NCBI RefSeq assembly: GCF_024172165.1
Contig: NZ_JAMZEB010000002.1
Span: 3,803,501-3,867,500 of the forward strand
Direction: 5' to 3'
DNA from: Nonomuraea thailandensis
Lineage (GTDB): Bacteria > Actinomycetota > Actinomycetes > Streptosporangiales > Streptosporangiaceae
DNA: 64,000 bases
In this document: one piece after another, positions 15,733 through 24,502 of the stretch
Numbering within the stretch: the stretch's first letter is position 1
Layout of the letters: each line of letters opens with the position of its first letter
Notes under the pieces: model-generated
The model's database searches: none
Told to the model about the DNA's origin: nothing
Seen by the model: the letters and a program-made list of their open reading frames with translations, nothing else
Program-made: the position numbers and the translations under genes

Positions 15733-16650
15733 ATGGACCCGCACCTGCTGACCACGTTCGTGACCGTCGCCCGGCACGGCTCGTTCTCCGCCGCCGCCTC
15801 CGAGCTCGGCTACACCCAGTCGGCGATCTCCCAGCAGATCGCCGCCCTGGAGGCCGACCTGGGGCTGCCGCTGCTGCGCCGCCGCCCGGTCGAGCCCACC
15901 CCGGCGGGGCGGCGGCTGCTGGAGCACGCCGAGCCGCTGCTGCTGCGCCTGCGCGCCGCCCGCGCCGACGTGCTGCGCACCGCCGCCGGGCCCCGCCACC
16001 TGCTGCGCCTGGCCGCCACCCCGCTGGCCGTCAACCCGGCCGTGGCCGCCCGCCTGGCCCGGGCCCGTGCCCGCATGCCGCGCCTGGAGGTGCGGCTGCG
16101 CACCTGCCGGGCCGAACGGCTGGCGGCCCTGGTCGCCGAGGGCCACGCCGACCTGGGCCTGGCCGACGGCATCGCCGCCCCGAGCGACCCGCTGCGGCTG
16201 CCCGACGCCGGCCCCATGACGACGGCGGGGGTGACGGAGGAGGACCTGGTGGTGGTGCTGCCGTCGGGGCATCCCCTGGCCGGGCGGGCGTCGCTGCGGC
16301 TGGCGGACCTGATCGACGCCCGCTGGCTGCAGACCCCGCTGTGCCCGCTCGCCCGGCTGCGGGACCTGGTGGGCGACGGCTTCCCGGCGGGCCTGGCGTA
16401 CGAGGGGGACGACGTGCACACCGTGCTCGCCCTCGCGGCGGCCGGCCACGGCCTGACCCTCCTGCCCGCCTCGGCCGTCCCCGGCGGCGGCATCACGGCG
16501 GTGCCGGTGGCCGCCCCCCGGCTGGTGCACCGGGTGGAGCTGCTGCACGCCGCCCTGCCCCCGGGCGCGGCCGCCGCCCTGGCCGCCGCGCTGACCCTCC
16601 GGCCGGACACCCAAGACCTGGAACGCGGCATAAAAGACCGGTCTGTGTAG
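15733..16650 (+). CDS. LysR-family transcriptional regulator
   Basis: This 305-aa regulator has an N-terminal winged helix (LLTTFVTVARHGSFSAAASELGYTQ..AISQQIAALEADLG, about 4-50) and a LysR substrate-binding domain (about 90-290). It is divergent from the amidotransferase-like gene with a 70-bp gap, the classic arrangement where a LysR protein controls its neighbour. The effector is unknown. Confidence 0.93.
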   Translation: MDPHLLTTFVTVARHGSFSAAASELGYTQSAISQQIAALEADLGLPLLRRRPVEPTPAGRRLLEHAEPLLLRLRAARADVLRTAAGPRHLLRLAATPLAVNPAVAARLARARARMPRLEVRLRTCRAERLAALVAEGHADLGLADGIAAPSDPLRLPDAGPMTTAGVTEEDLVVVLPSGHPLAGRASLRLADLIDARWLQTPLCPLARLRDLVGDGFPAGLAYEGDDVHTVLALAAAGHGLTLLPASAVPGGGITAVPVAAPRLVHRVELLHAALPPGAAAALAAALTLRPDTQDLERGIKDRSV

Positions 16651-16728
16651 ATATCTTTCATTCGTCTTCGCGGGTTGGTTGAATACTTTCGCCTCTGCTT
16701 CCCCTCAACCCCCCGGAGGGAACAGCTC

Positions 16729-17691
16729 GTGAAAATCCTCACTCGCTTATCGGCCACCGCCGCGGCGGCCTGCCTGGCCCTGCTCGGCCCCGCCCACCCC
16801 GTGGCGGCCGCGACCACCACGGTCGACAACGCCACCGCCGGACGGTTCACCGCGAGCGCCGGCTGGGGCACCTCGGCCTGGTCCGGGCAACGCTACGGCG
16901 CGGACTACCGCTTCGCCGCACCCGACACCACCGCCAGCGACGTCGCCTGGTTCAAGGCGTCGATCCCCGCGGCCGGGCCGCACCTGGTCGAGGTGTGGTA
17001 TCCGGCCGACCCCGGCTACAACAGCGCCACCCCGTTCATGGTGGCCACCGCCGACGGCACCCGCAGCATGGTCGTCGACCAGCGCGCCAACGGCGGCCGC
17101 TGGGTCAGTCTCGGCACGTTCACCCTGGCCGCGGGCGACTACAACGTGGTCGGCGTCAGCCGCTGGACCAGCCAGCCCGGCTACGTCGTCGCCGACGCCG
17201 TCCGGATCACCTCCTCGACCGGGAACCCCTCGTTCTCGCTGCCCCTGCCCCGCACCGCGCTCCCGCGCAGCGAGTACGACGACCCGCACCACGACTATCC
17301 CGCCATCGACCTGCCGGTCGGCACCGGCACCCCGGCGTACGCGGTCCGCGCCGGCACGGTGACGATCATCGACGACAGCCTGTGCGGGCGCGGCGTCAAC
17401 CTGACCGGCACCGACGGCGCCATCTACACCTACTGCCACTTCTCGTCGTGGTCGGTCTCGGGCGGCGCGTCCGTCGCCGCCGGGCAGCAGATCGGGCTGA
17501 CCGGCAACACCGGCAACTCCACCGGCCCGCACCTGCACTTCGGCATCCGCACCGGCAGCACCCGCCGCTGCCCGCAGAACTTCCTGCTGGCCGTCTACGA
17601 CGGCGCCACGCCGCCGGCCGCGACCAGCCTGCCCACCACGGGCTGCTCCTACGCCACCCGTTCGACCGAACCGGTCATCCCGCTCGGCTGA
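16729..17691 (+). CDS. Secreted M23 (LytM-type) peptidase with golvesin/Xly-type binding domain
   Basis: This 320-aa secreted protein starts at GTG 16729 with GGAGGG 8 nt upstream, followed by a signal peptide cleaved near AAA (residue 28). Residues about 30-162 form a beta-rich module like golvesin/Xly carbohydrate-binding domains (ASAGWGTSAWSGQRYGADYRF). Residues about 183-290 are an M23 metallopeptidase domain with zinc ligands in HHDYPAID (H187/H188, D194) and HLHFG (H268, H270). It likely cuts peptidoglycan cross-links. Two cysteine pairs may stabilise the secreted fold. A strong shared terminator follows. Confidence 0.9.
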   Translation: MKILTRLSATAAAACLALLGPAHPVAAATTTVDNATAGRFTASAGWGTSAWSGQRYGADYRFAAPDTTASDVAWFKASIPAAGPHLVEVWYPADPGYNSATPFMVATADGTRSMVVDQRANGGRWVSLGTFTLAAGDYNVVGVSRWTSQPGYVVADAVRITSSTGNPSFSLPLPRTALPRSEYDDPHHDYPAIDLPVGTGTPAYAVRAGTVTIIDDSLCGRGVNLTGTDGAIYTYCHFSSWSVSGGASVAAGQQIGLTGNTGNSTGPHLHFGIRTGSTRRCPQNFLLAVYDGATPPAATSLPTTGCSYATRSTEPVIPLG

Positions 17692-17698
17692 CACCCGC

Positions 17699-17733
17699 GG
17701 CAGGCCCGCCGGCACGCTGCCGGCGGGCCTGCC
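17699..17733. terminator. Bidirectional terminator between convergent genes
   Basis: A perfect 16-bp GC-rich stem (17699-17714 with 17718-17733) with a 3-nt loop lies between the convergent peptidase and beta-lactamase-fold genes. There is no T-run, as is common in actinomycetes. Confidence 0.8.
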
Positions 17734-17740
17734 GGCAGGT

Positions 17741-19072
17741 TCAGGCGTGCCAGTCGCCCGCCCCGCCCGGCACCGGCGCGTCCGGGTCGTACGGGGTGCG
17801 GGTGAAGACGAAGGTGTTGAGGTCGAGATGGTCGGCCGCCACGCGCAGCGTCTCCCCGGCGTAGTAGCCGTCCAGCCCCAGCCACGTCCCGTCGTCCTGC
17901 GGCACGAACCGCGAGGCCCGCCCGGCCCCGCCGACCGGCTCCAGCGACAGGCCCCGCTCCGGCAGCAGCCGCAGCGTGTACGCCTTGGGCCCCCAGTGCC
18001 ACAGCCCGGTCAGCGCGAGCAGCCCCGGGTCGGCGGCGACGGGCCGCCACTCGTCCGGCAGGCGCGGCTCGTACCGGTCGAGGATGTCGAGCAGGTCGGT
18101 CAGCAGGGTGCCGCTCATGCCGCTGGTGGTGTTGGCCAGGAACAGCGCGCCGACCCCGTCGGCGGCCTCGCTCCACACGGTGGCCAGGAAGCCGGGCATC
18201 GAGCCGCCGTGCCCGGCCAGGCGGCGCCCGCCGATCCTGGCCAGCTGCAGCCCGAGGCCGAAGCCGCCGGTCCAGGCGTCGCCGTCGTCGACGCCGATCG
18301 GCTCGCGCATCTCGGCCAGGGTGCCGGGGCACAGCACGCCGCCGGTCTCGCCGCCCAGGAACGCCGCCCAGCGGGCCAGGTCGTGCGCGGTGGACCACAG
18401 CTGCCCTGCCGGGCCCATGGCGTCGGCGTCGTGCTCGGGCTCGGCCTGCACCACGTCGGCCCACGGGTGCACGGCGTAGCCGGTGGCGTGCGGGGCGCGG
18501 GGGCGGGCGGTGGTGGCGTGCATGCCGAGCGGGTCGAGCACCTCGGCGCGCAGCGCCTTGAGCCAGGTGGTGCCGCGAAGGCGGGCCACCAGCTCGCCGA
18601 GAACGGCGAAGCCGACGTTGGAGTAGTGGAAGCGCCGCCCGGGCCGGTGCTTGAGCTCGCCGGGCCCGAGCCGCTCCAGCAGGTCGCCGGTGGGGATGCC
18701 GGGGGTGCGCTCCCACCAGGAGGTGGGCGGCTCGGCGGTCAGGCCGGCGGTGTGCGACAGCAGCTGGGCGATGGTCAGGTGGCCCAGCCGGGTGCCCGGC
18801 AGGTGCCGTTCGAGCGGGTCGTTCAGCTCGAGCGCGCCCTCGTCGCGCAGCCGCATCACCACCACCGCGACCATGCTCTTGGTGATCGAGCCGATGCGGT
18901 ACTGCGTGGCGGCGGTCGGCGTGGCGCCGTCCACGCTGCCGCGCCCGGCGAACCACGCCGTCCGCCCGTCGCGGACGATCGCCGCCGTCAGCGACGGGAT
19001 CCTGCATTCGGCCTGCTCGACGGCGAGCCTGCGCAGCAGTGCGCGCGCCGCCTCTTGTCCCACCTGCGTCAT
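17741..19072 (-). CDS. Serine hydrolase, beta-lactamase/class C-like fold
   Basis: This 443-aa protein has the class C beta-lactamase / D-aminopeptidase signature: SxxK as S62-I-T-K65, a YSN motif (HYSNVGFAVLGELVA, about 150), and HGGS in place of KTG (AGHGGSMPG). A C-terminal beta domain of about 100 residues follows, as in the D-Ala-D-Ala carboxypeptidase / EstB group. There is no clear signal peptide, so it may be cytoplasmic. A TACCCT -10 box ends 8 nt before ATG 19072, predicting a leaderless mRNA; a TTG 9 nt further upstream is less likely. Confidence 0.88.
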   Translation of the reverse strand: MTQVGQEAARALLRRLAVEQAECRIPSLTAAIVRDGRTAWFAGRGSVDGATPTAATQYRIGSITKSMVAVVVMRLRDEGALELNDPLERHLPGTRLGHLTIAQLLSHTAGLTAEPPTSWWERTPGIPTGDLLERLGPGELKHRPGRRFHYSNVGFAVLGELVARLRGTTWLKALRAEVLDPLGMHATTARPRAPHATGYAVHPWADVVQAEPEHDADAMGPAGQLWSTAHDLARWAAFLGGETGGVLCPGTLAEMREPIGVDDGDAWTGGFGLGLQLARIGGRRLAGHGGSMPGFLATVWSEAADGVGALFLANTTSGMSGTLLTDLLDILDRYEPRLPDEWRPVAADPGLLALTGLWHWGPKAYTLRLLPERGLSLEPVGGAGRASRFVPQDDGTWLGLDGYYAGETLRVAADHLDLNTFVFTRTPYDPDAPVPGGAGDWHA

Positions 19073-19090
19073 GGGCGACAAGGGTAGCGT

Positions 19091-20644
19091 TCAGATCGGG
19101 ATCAGCCGCGGCCCGATGAGCTCGCCCTGGTGGGGCTGGGGGTGGGCCTGGTCGTGGTAGTAGTGGCCGGCGTACCAGACGACGACGTTGGCGCCGTTGA
19201 TGTTCTCGCCGTCGAGGAAGCGGTTGAGCGCGGCGCGGTTGCGCGGGCCGGGGTCGCCGTCGTCCAGCTCGCGCGGGTGATGGCGCAGGAACCACAGGTC
19301 GGACACCCCGTAGGCGTCGGCGGTGCCGTCGAACGGGCCCGGGTGGATCTGCAGGCCGCGGCCGGAGGCCTTGTCGCGCACCTGCCAGTGGCGGGCGGGC
19401 GGGCGGCGCCGCCGGGAGGTCTCGCGGATGATCGTGACCGGCTCGGGGATGAGGGAGCCGGTGTCGTCGATCTGCTCGACGACGTCGTTGCCGGCGCCCT
19501 CGACGTCGAAGTCGAGCCGCCAGTAGCAGTGGTGGCGGTGCACCAGGCACGTCATCGGGTTGCGGGTGGCGGCGAACCCGAAGCGCGGCAGGATCTCGCC
19601 GTCGTCGGCCAGCCGCCAGTCGCTGGCGTAGCGGTACCAGCCGGCCTCCAGCTCGCTGACGATGCGCAGCTGCCCGCCGTCGTGGTGGAAGGCGACGCCC
19701 TGGAAGTTGCCGGAGTCGGTGGAGGGGCGTTCCAGGATCGTGCGGGGCGGGCGGGTGCACAGCCGCCATCCCCAGCCGACGGGGTCGCTGCCGGCGGCGC
19801 TGAAGCGGGTCTCGAGGTTGACGTCGTCGCGGAAGGTGGTGCCCTCGTCGTACTCGACGTTGAGGATGGGCAGGTGCGCCTGCCGCAGGACGAGCCGGCC
19901 GCGGTAGCGGACCTGGCGCAGCTCCACGCCGCCGCCCAGGCCGGGGCTCCTGGGCGCCGAGGCGCGCGGGCGGACCACCAGCAGGTTCCACAGCTCGGTG
20001 CCGCCGCGATGGACGCGCACCCGCACCTGGTCGGGGCCGCCGCGGTCGGCCAGCGCGTCCACGCCGGCCGGGACGCTGTCCTCGCAGTCGTGGTGCATGC
20101 GCACGTTGACGCCGGCGGGCGTCCAGTCCACCGAGCGGGCGGCCAGGTCGACGGCCACGATGCGGTGCCGCAGCCCGGTGGGCTCGCCCGGCGTGTACAG
20201 GCCGAGGGCGGGGCGGCGCACGGTGGTGCCGTCGGGGTTCTCGGCGTCGGCCAGGGACGGCATGGGCCGGTAGACGACGACGTCGTCACCGGCGGGGAAG
20301 CGCGGGTCGGCGCGCAGGATCGCCGCCGCGGCGACGAGCTCCTCGCGGCTGGGCGGCGGCCGGAAGGAGCTGGGCCGCAGCTCGGCGCGCTCGGGACGGT
20401 CGAGGGTGCCGCGCAGCTCGACGGCGCGGTTGCCGACCGGGTCGAACACGGTGGCCTGGAACGGGGCGTTGTCGCCGGGGTCGTGGCCCAGCCCGGGCGC
20501 GAAGGCGACGGTGAGCCGCTCGGGGTCGGCGACCTCCAGCGCGGCCAGCGCCTCGGGGTGCTCGGCCACGGCCTGGCGCAGCCGCTGCTCGCTCAGCCCG
20601 GTGCGGGGGACGGCTTCGAGCGTGACGCGTACGTCGTCGGTCAT
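19091..20644 (-). CDS. Copper amine oxidase-like protein with altered cofactor motif
   Basis: This 517-aa protein resembles the C-terminal catalytic domain of copper amine oxidases. Copper ligands look preserved: HRHH (369-372), aligned with the HxH pair, and H497 in WYAGHYYHD, aligned with the third His. The tyrosine that would become TPQ aligns with Y337 in GWYRY, where canonical enzymes have N-Y-D/E-Y, so the flanking Asn and acidic residue are replaced. The catalytic Asp position (FRDDVNLET, 271-279) also appears changed. No signal peptide is seen. It may be an inactive or repurposed member. A 21-nt gap to the upstream esterase gene suggests one operon. The alignment was done by eye. Confidence 0.72.
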   Translation of the reverse strand: MTDDVRVTLEAVPRTGLSEQRLRQAVAEHPEALAALEVADPERLTVAFAPGLGHDPGDNAPFQATVFDPVGNRAVELRGTLDRPERAELRPSSFRPPPSREELVAAAAILRADPRFPAGDDVVVYRPMPSLADAENPDGTTVRRPALGLYTPGEPTGLRHRIVAVDLAARSVDWTPAGVNVRMHHDCEDSVPAGVDALADRGGPDQVRVRVHRGGTELWNLLVVRPRASAPRSPGLGGGVELRQVRYRGRLVLRQAHLPILNVEYDEGTTFRDDVNLETRFSAAGSDPVGWGWRLCTRPPRTILERPSTDSGNFQGVAFHHDGGQLRIVSELEAGWYRYASDWRLADDGEILPRFGFAATRNPMTCLVHRHHCYWRLDFDVEGAGNDVVEQIDDTGSLIPEPVTIIRETSRRRRPPARHWQVRDKASGRGLQIHPGPFDGTADAYGVSDLWFLRHHPRELDDGDPGPRNRAALNRFLDGENINGANVVVWYAGHYYHDQAHPQPHQGELIGPRLIPI

Positions 20645-20665
20645 GCTGGACTCCTTTGCGGAGGG

Positions 20666-21637
20666 TCAGCGGGAGGGGGCGCGGTCGAAGGCGTCGAGGA
20701 TGAGCCGGGTGGCGTCCAGGTCGCGGGCGGTGGCCCCGAGCCAGGGCACCTCGATGGGGCCGGGCCAGGTGTGCCCGCCTCCGTCGATCGTGTACAGGCG
20801 CAGTGTGGTGCCGCCCGGGCAGGATTTCCAGTCACGCACCCGTATCCCCGCCGACAGGGTGCCGGTGGCGCGGCCCGCGCATTCGAAGAGGTCCGCCCAG
20901 CCGGCCGCCGCGTCCTCGACGGGGTCGAGCACGACCAGGTCGGCGAGCGTGCGCAGCTCGCCGGTGGCGTCCTGGAACGGGTGGCCGCCGCGGTAGGGGA
21001 CGATGCGGTCGGCGGTGCCGTGGAAGGCCACCACGGTGGTGGGCGGCGGCCGGCGCTCGCACGGGCGCACGATGTTGAGCCCGGCCACGGCGGCCACCCC
21101 GCTCAGGCGGCCGTCCAGCTCGCAGACCAGCGCGGTGGCCATCGCGGCGCCGTAGGACAGGCCGGCGGCGAACTCGCGCCGGTCCTGCACGCACAGGCCC
21201 CGCTCGAGGTGGTCGAGCAGGGCGGTCAGGAACGCGGTGTCGTCGGGCCCGGAGGTGTGCGGCAGCGTCCAGCCCAGGCGGCCTTCGGCGGCCTGCGGGG
21301 TGGCCACGATGTAGCCGCGGCGTGAGCCCTGCTCCGGCAGCCGGCCGTAGGCGGCCTGCTGGGCGGCGCTGGAGCCGAGGCCGTGCAGGTCGAGCAGGAC
21401 GGGATGGGGGCCGTCGCCGCTGGGCAGCGACAGCAGGAAGCGGCGTTCGAGCCCGCCGGAGCGCAGCCGGTGGGTGCCGGGCTCCAGGGGGCGCGCGGCC
21501 TGGCAGCCGCTGGAACCGGCTCGCGCCGCGGAGGCCTGCGGCGCGGGGTTCTGGGGGCTTGCGGGCGGGGGCGGCGCGCCGCCGCAGCGGGCGGCCAGCA
21601 GCAGGGCGGCCAGGAGCAGGGCCGCGCGTGTGGGCAT
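20666..21637 (-). CDS. Secreted alpha/beta-hydrolase, PHB depolymerase/feruloyl esterase (LpqC)-like
   Basis: This 323-aa protein has an N-terminal hydrophobic leader (MPTRAALLLAALLLAARC) and a Pro/Ala-rich linker. The lipobox is non-standard (ARC), so it may be secreted rather than lipidated. The hydrolase fold shows LDLHGLGSS (oxyanion region), nucleophile GLSYGAAM, the Asp strand HGTADRIVPY and catalytic His GGGHTWPG. These match the LpqC/PHB depolymerase esterase family. Cysteines at CQAA, LCVQD, VCELD, RPCERR, FECAG and KSCPGG suggest disulfides outside the cell. It probably shares a transcript with the amine-oxidase-like gene. Confidence 0.87.
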   Translation of the reverse strand: MPTRAALLLAALLLAARCGGAPPPPASPQNPAPQASAARAGSSGCQAARPLEPGTHRLRSGGLERRFLLSLPSGDGPHPVLLDLHGLGSSAAQQAAYGRLPEQGSRRGYIVATPQAAEGRLGWTLPHTSGPDDTAFLTALLDHLERGLCVQDRREFAAGLSYGAAMATALVCELDGRLSGVAAVAGLNIVRPCERRPPPTTVVAFHGTADRIVPYRGGHPFQDATGELRTLADLVVLDPVEDAAAGWADLFECAGRATGTLSAGIRVRDWKSCPGGTTLRLYTIDGGGHTWPGPIEVPWLGATARDLDATRLILDAFDRAPSR

Positions 21638-21670
21638 CGCCGTCTCGCCTCCCGCCGCAGGGACGTCCGC

Positions 21671-21709
21671 AGGCAGTGCTTGTAGGCAGTGTCTGTAGGC
21701 AGTGTGCTG
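21671..21709. repeat. Three tandem 13-bp repeats upstream of the esterase gene
   Basis: Copies start at 21671, 21684 and 21697 and share AGGCAGTG, with drift in the last five bases. They sit 34 nt upstream of the esterase start, in the promoter region, so they may be a regulator-binding array or a slippage product. Confidence 0.7.
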
Positions 21710-21797
21710 GACGGCGGGGCCGCGCGCGAGTCCCCGTGCAGCGCGGCGGGGCGCGGGCTGCATCCGCCCGCGCCCCGTGCTCTTTCCTGGCAGCCCC

Positions 21798-21983
21798 TCA
21801 GCGGCGGGCGCGGGTCTTGCGCCAGGTGAAGCCGCCGGGCAGGTTGACCGACACCGTACGGCGCCCGTCGGCGCCGCGCGTCACCCGGAACAGCCGGTTG
21901 CCCCAGCTGTGGCCGACGCCGCGGTTGGACAGGTTCAGCCGGAACGGCCCGATCTTGATCGACTTCCGGTAGCTCAAGCCCAT
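21798..21983 (-). CDS. DUF4236 small protein
   Basis: This 61-aa protein matches DUF4236 (MGLSYRKSIKIGPFRLNLSNRGVG..), a small basic beta-rich domain of unknown role found widely in bacteria, often alone. A strong GGAGGAAAG site precedes the ATG. It is monocistronic here. Confidence 0.85.
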   Translation of the reverse strand: MGLSYRKSIKIGPFRLNLSNRGVGHSWGNRLFRVTRGADGRRTVSVNLPGGFTWRKTRARR

Positions 21984-22134
21984 ATCGCTTTCCTCCGTTG
22001 AGTTCGCGGAAAGCCTTCGACTACCCCGGGAACGCGCGACATATCGCCTTGTTCAAAGCGGAGGTAATGCCCCGGCCCGGCAGCGGCGGGCGGTTCCTGC
22101 TCTAATCTGGCCCCAGACGAAAGGGGAGGATCAG

Positions 22135-24348
22135 GTGGCGCAAGGTCAAGACGGCCCGGCCGCAGCGACGCTGGACGCCGTGCTTGAACGCATCACCTAT
22201 GCCAACGAGGAGACGGGCTACACGATCGCCCGCGTCGCCACCGAACGCTCCGGCGCCGACCTGCTGACCGTCGTCGGCCCCCTGCTCGGCGCCCAGGTCG
22301 GCGAGTCGCTGCGGCTGCGCGGCCGCTGGGCCTCCCATCCCCGCTACGGCCGCCAGTTCGAGGTGTGGTCCTACAGCACCGTGCTGCCGGCCACCGTGCA
22401 GGGCATCCGCCGCTACCTCGGCTCCGGCCTGATCAAGGGCATCGGCCCCAAGATGGCCGAGCGCATCGTCGACCATTTCGGCACCGGCACCCTGGAGGTC
22501 ATCGAGCAGCAGCCCGAGCGGCTGGTCGAGGTGCCCGGGCTCGGCCCCAAGCGGACGAAGATGATCGCCGCCGCCTGGGAGGAACAGAAGATCATCAAGG
22601 AGGTGATGATCTTCCTGCAGGGGGTCGGCGTGTCCACCTCCATCGCGGTGCGCATCTTCAAGCAGTACGGCGACACCTCCGTCTCCGTCGTCAGGAGCCA
22701 GCCGTACAAGCTGGCCGACGACGTGTGGGGCATCGGCTTCAAGACCGCCGACACCATCGCCCAGGCCGTCGGCATCCCGCACGACAGCCCCGAGCGCGTC
22801 AAGGCCGGCCTGCGCTACACCCTGTCGCAGGCCGCCGACGACGGCCACTGCTACCTGCCCGCCCCCAACCTGATTGCTGACGCCGTCAAGATCCTCGACG
22901 TGCCCGCCCCGCTGGTCACCACGTGCCTGGAGGAGCTCGTCGGCGACGAGGGCGTGGTGCGCGAGACGATCCCCGCCGGCGACAACGACGTCCCGGCCGT
23001 CTACCTGCCGCCCTTCCACCGCGCCGAGACCGCCCTGGCCGGCGGCCTGCTCTCCCTGCTGCACAACGGCCACGACCGGCTCAAGGCCTTCGCCGACGTC
23101 GACTGGGAGCGCGCCGAGACCTGGCTGCACGGCCGGACGGGCGCCGAGCTGGCCGCCGAGCAGCGCCAGGCCGTCCGCCTGGCCCTCACCGAGAAGGTCG
23201 CCGTCCTGACCGGCGGCCCCGGCTGCGGCAAGAGCTTCACCGTGCGCTCCATCGTGCTGCTGGCGCGCGCCAAACGCGCCAGGGTCATCCTGGCCGCCCC
23301 CACCGGCCGCGCCGCCAAGCGCCTGGCCGAGCTGACCGGCCACGAGGCCACCACCGTGCACCGGCTGCTGCAACTGCGCCTGGGCGGCGAGGCCACCTTC
23401 GACCGCGACAACCCCCTGGACGCCGACCTGGTCGTCGTCGACGAGGCCTCCATGCTCGACCTGCTGCTGGCCAACAAGCTGGTCAAGGCCGTCGCGCCCG
23501 GCGCGCACCTGCTGTTCGTGGGCGATGTGGACCAGCTGCCGTCCGTGGGCGCCGGAGAGGTGCTCAAAGACCTGCTGGCCGCCGGCAACGTCCCGCGGGT
23601 GCGCCTGACCCAGATCTTCCGCCAGGCGCAGGAGTCGGGCGTCGTCGTCAACGCCCACCGCGTCAACACCGGCCGCCACCCCGTCCTGGAGGGCATGAAG
23701 GACTTCTTCCTGTTCCCCTGCGAGGAGCCCGAGGAGATCGCCGAGCTGACCGTGGACGTCGTCGCCCGCCGCATCCCGCGCCGCTTCCGCCTCGACCCGC
23801 GCCGCGACGTCCAGGTGCTGGCGCCCATGCACCGCGGCGCCGCCGGCGCAGGCGCGCTCAACATCGCCCTGCAGGAGGCGCTCACGCCCGCCCGCGAGGG
23901 CATGCCGGAGCGGCGCTACGGCGGCCGCGTCTTCCGCGTCGGCGACAAGGTCACCCAGTTGCGCAACAACTACGACAAGGGCGCGGCCGGGGTGTTCAAC
24001 GGCACCGTCGGCATCGTCACCGACATCCGCCCGGACGAGCACAAGCTCACCGTCCTGACCGACGAGGACGAGGCGGTCGACTACGCCTTCGACGAGCTCG
24101 ACGAGCTCGCCCACGCCTACGCCGTGTCCATCCACCGCTCCCAGGGCAGCGAGTACCCGGCCGTCGTCATCCCGCTGGCCACCAGCGCGTGGATGATGCT
24201 GCAGCGCAACCTGCTCTACACCGCCATCACGCGGGCCAAGAAGCTGGTGGTCATCGTGGGCTCGCGGCGGGCGCTGGCCCAGGCCGTGCGCACCAAGGGC
24301 GCGGGCCGCCGCCACACCGGCCTGACACACCGCCTGACCCGCCACTGA
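22135..24348 (+). CDS. recD2: ATP-dependent RecD-like DNA helicase (RecD2)
   Basis: This 737-aa SF1B helicase is of the RecD2 type, which works without RecB and RecC. An N-terminal OB-like region and helix-hairpin-helix repeats (GIRRYLGSGLIKGIGPKMAERIV, VPGLGPKRTKMIAAAW) precede the helicase core. Walker A is GGPGCGKSFT (about 359-368), Walker B VVDEASMLD (about 433), motif III GDVDQLPSVG, and the C-terminal SH3-containing domain ends with SIHRSQGSEYPAV and LLYTAITRAKK. The start is GTG 22135 with an AAGGGGAGGA site. It unwinds DNA 5' to 3' and is thought to act in repair or replication-fork processing. Confidence 0.95.
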   Translation: MAQGQDGPAAATLDAVLERITYANEETGYTIARVATERSGADLLTVVGPLLGAQVGESLRLRGRWASHPRYGRQFEVWSYSTVLPATVQGIRRYLGSGLIKGIGPKMAERIVDHFGTGTLEVIEQQPERLVEVPGLGPKRTKMIAAAWEEQKIIKEVMIFLQGVGVSTSIAVRIFKQYGDTSVSVVRSQPYKLADDVWGIGFKTADTIAQAVGIPHDSPERVKAGLRYTLSQAADDGHCYLPAPNLIADAVKILDVPAPLVTTCLEELVGDEGVVRETIPAGDNDVPAVYLPPFHRAETALAGGLLSLLHNGHDRLKAFADVDWERAETWLHGRTGAELAAEQRQAVRLALTEKVAVLTGGPGCGKSFTVRSIVLLARAKRARVILAAPTGRAAKRLAELTGHEATTVHRLLQLRLGGEATFDRDNPLDADLVVVDEASMLDLLLANKLVKAVAPGAHLLFVGDVDQLPSVGAGEVLKDLLAAGNVPRVRLTQIFRQAQESGVVVNAHRVNTGRHPVLEGMKDFFLFPCEEPEEIAELTVDVVARRIPRRFRLDPRRDVQVLAPMHRGAAGAGALNIALQEALTPAREGMPERRYGGRVFRVGDKVTQLRNNYDKGAAGVFNGTVGIVTDIRPDEHKLTVLTDEDEAVDYAFDELDELAHAYAVSIHRSQGSEYPAVVIPLATSAWMMLQRNLLYTAITRAKKLVVIVGSRRALAQAVRTKGAGRRHTGLTHRLTRH

Positions 24349-24502
24349 CCCGCGGCTGACCAGCGGCGCTGACGGGCCGCCACCCACTTCCGGCAGAAGT
24401 GATTGAAATGTGATCGAACTCTCCCAAAGGATTCCGCGTCTTACATGCGGGAGCATTAAAGTTTTTGGGGTGCCATTGTGGTGCCGTGGGGAGAGGACAA
24501 AG

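Noticed and set aside
19130..21325. 731-codon open frame on the plus strand
   Set aside because: It is antisense to the amine-oxidase-like and esterase genes, whose motifs are clear on the other strand.
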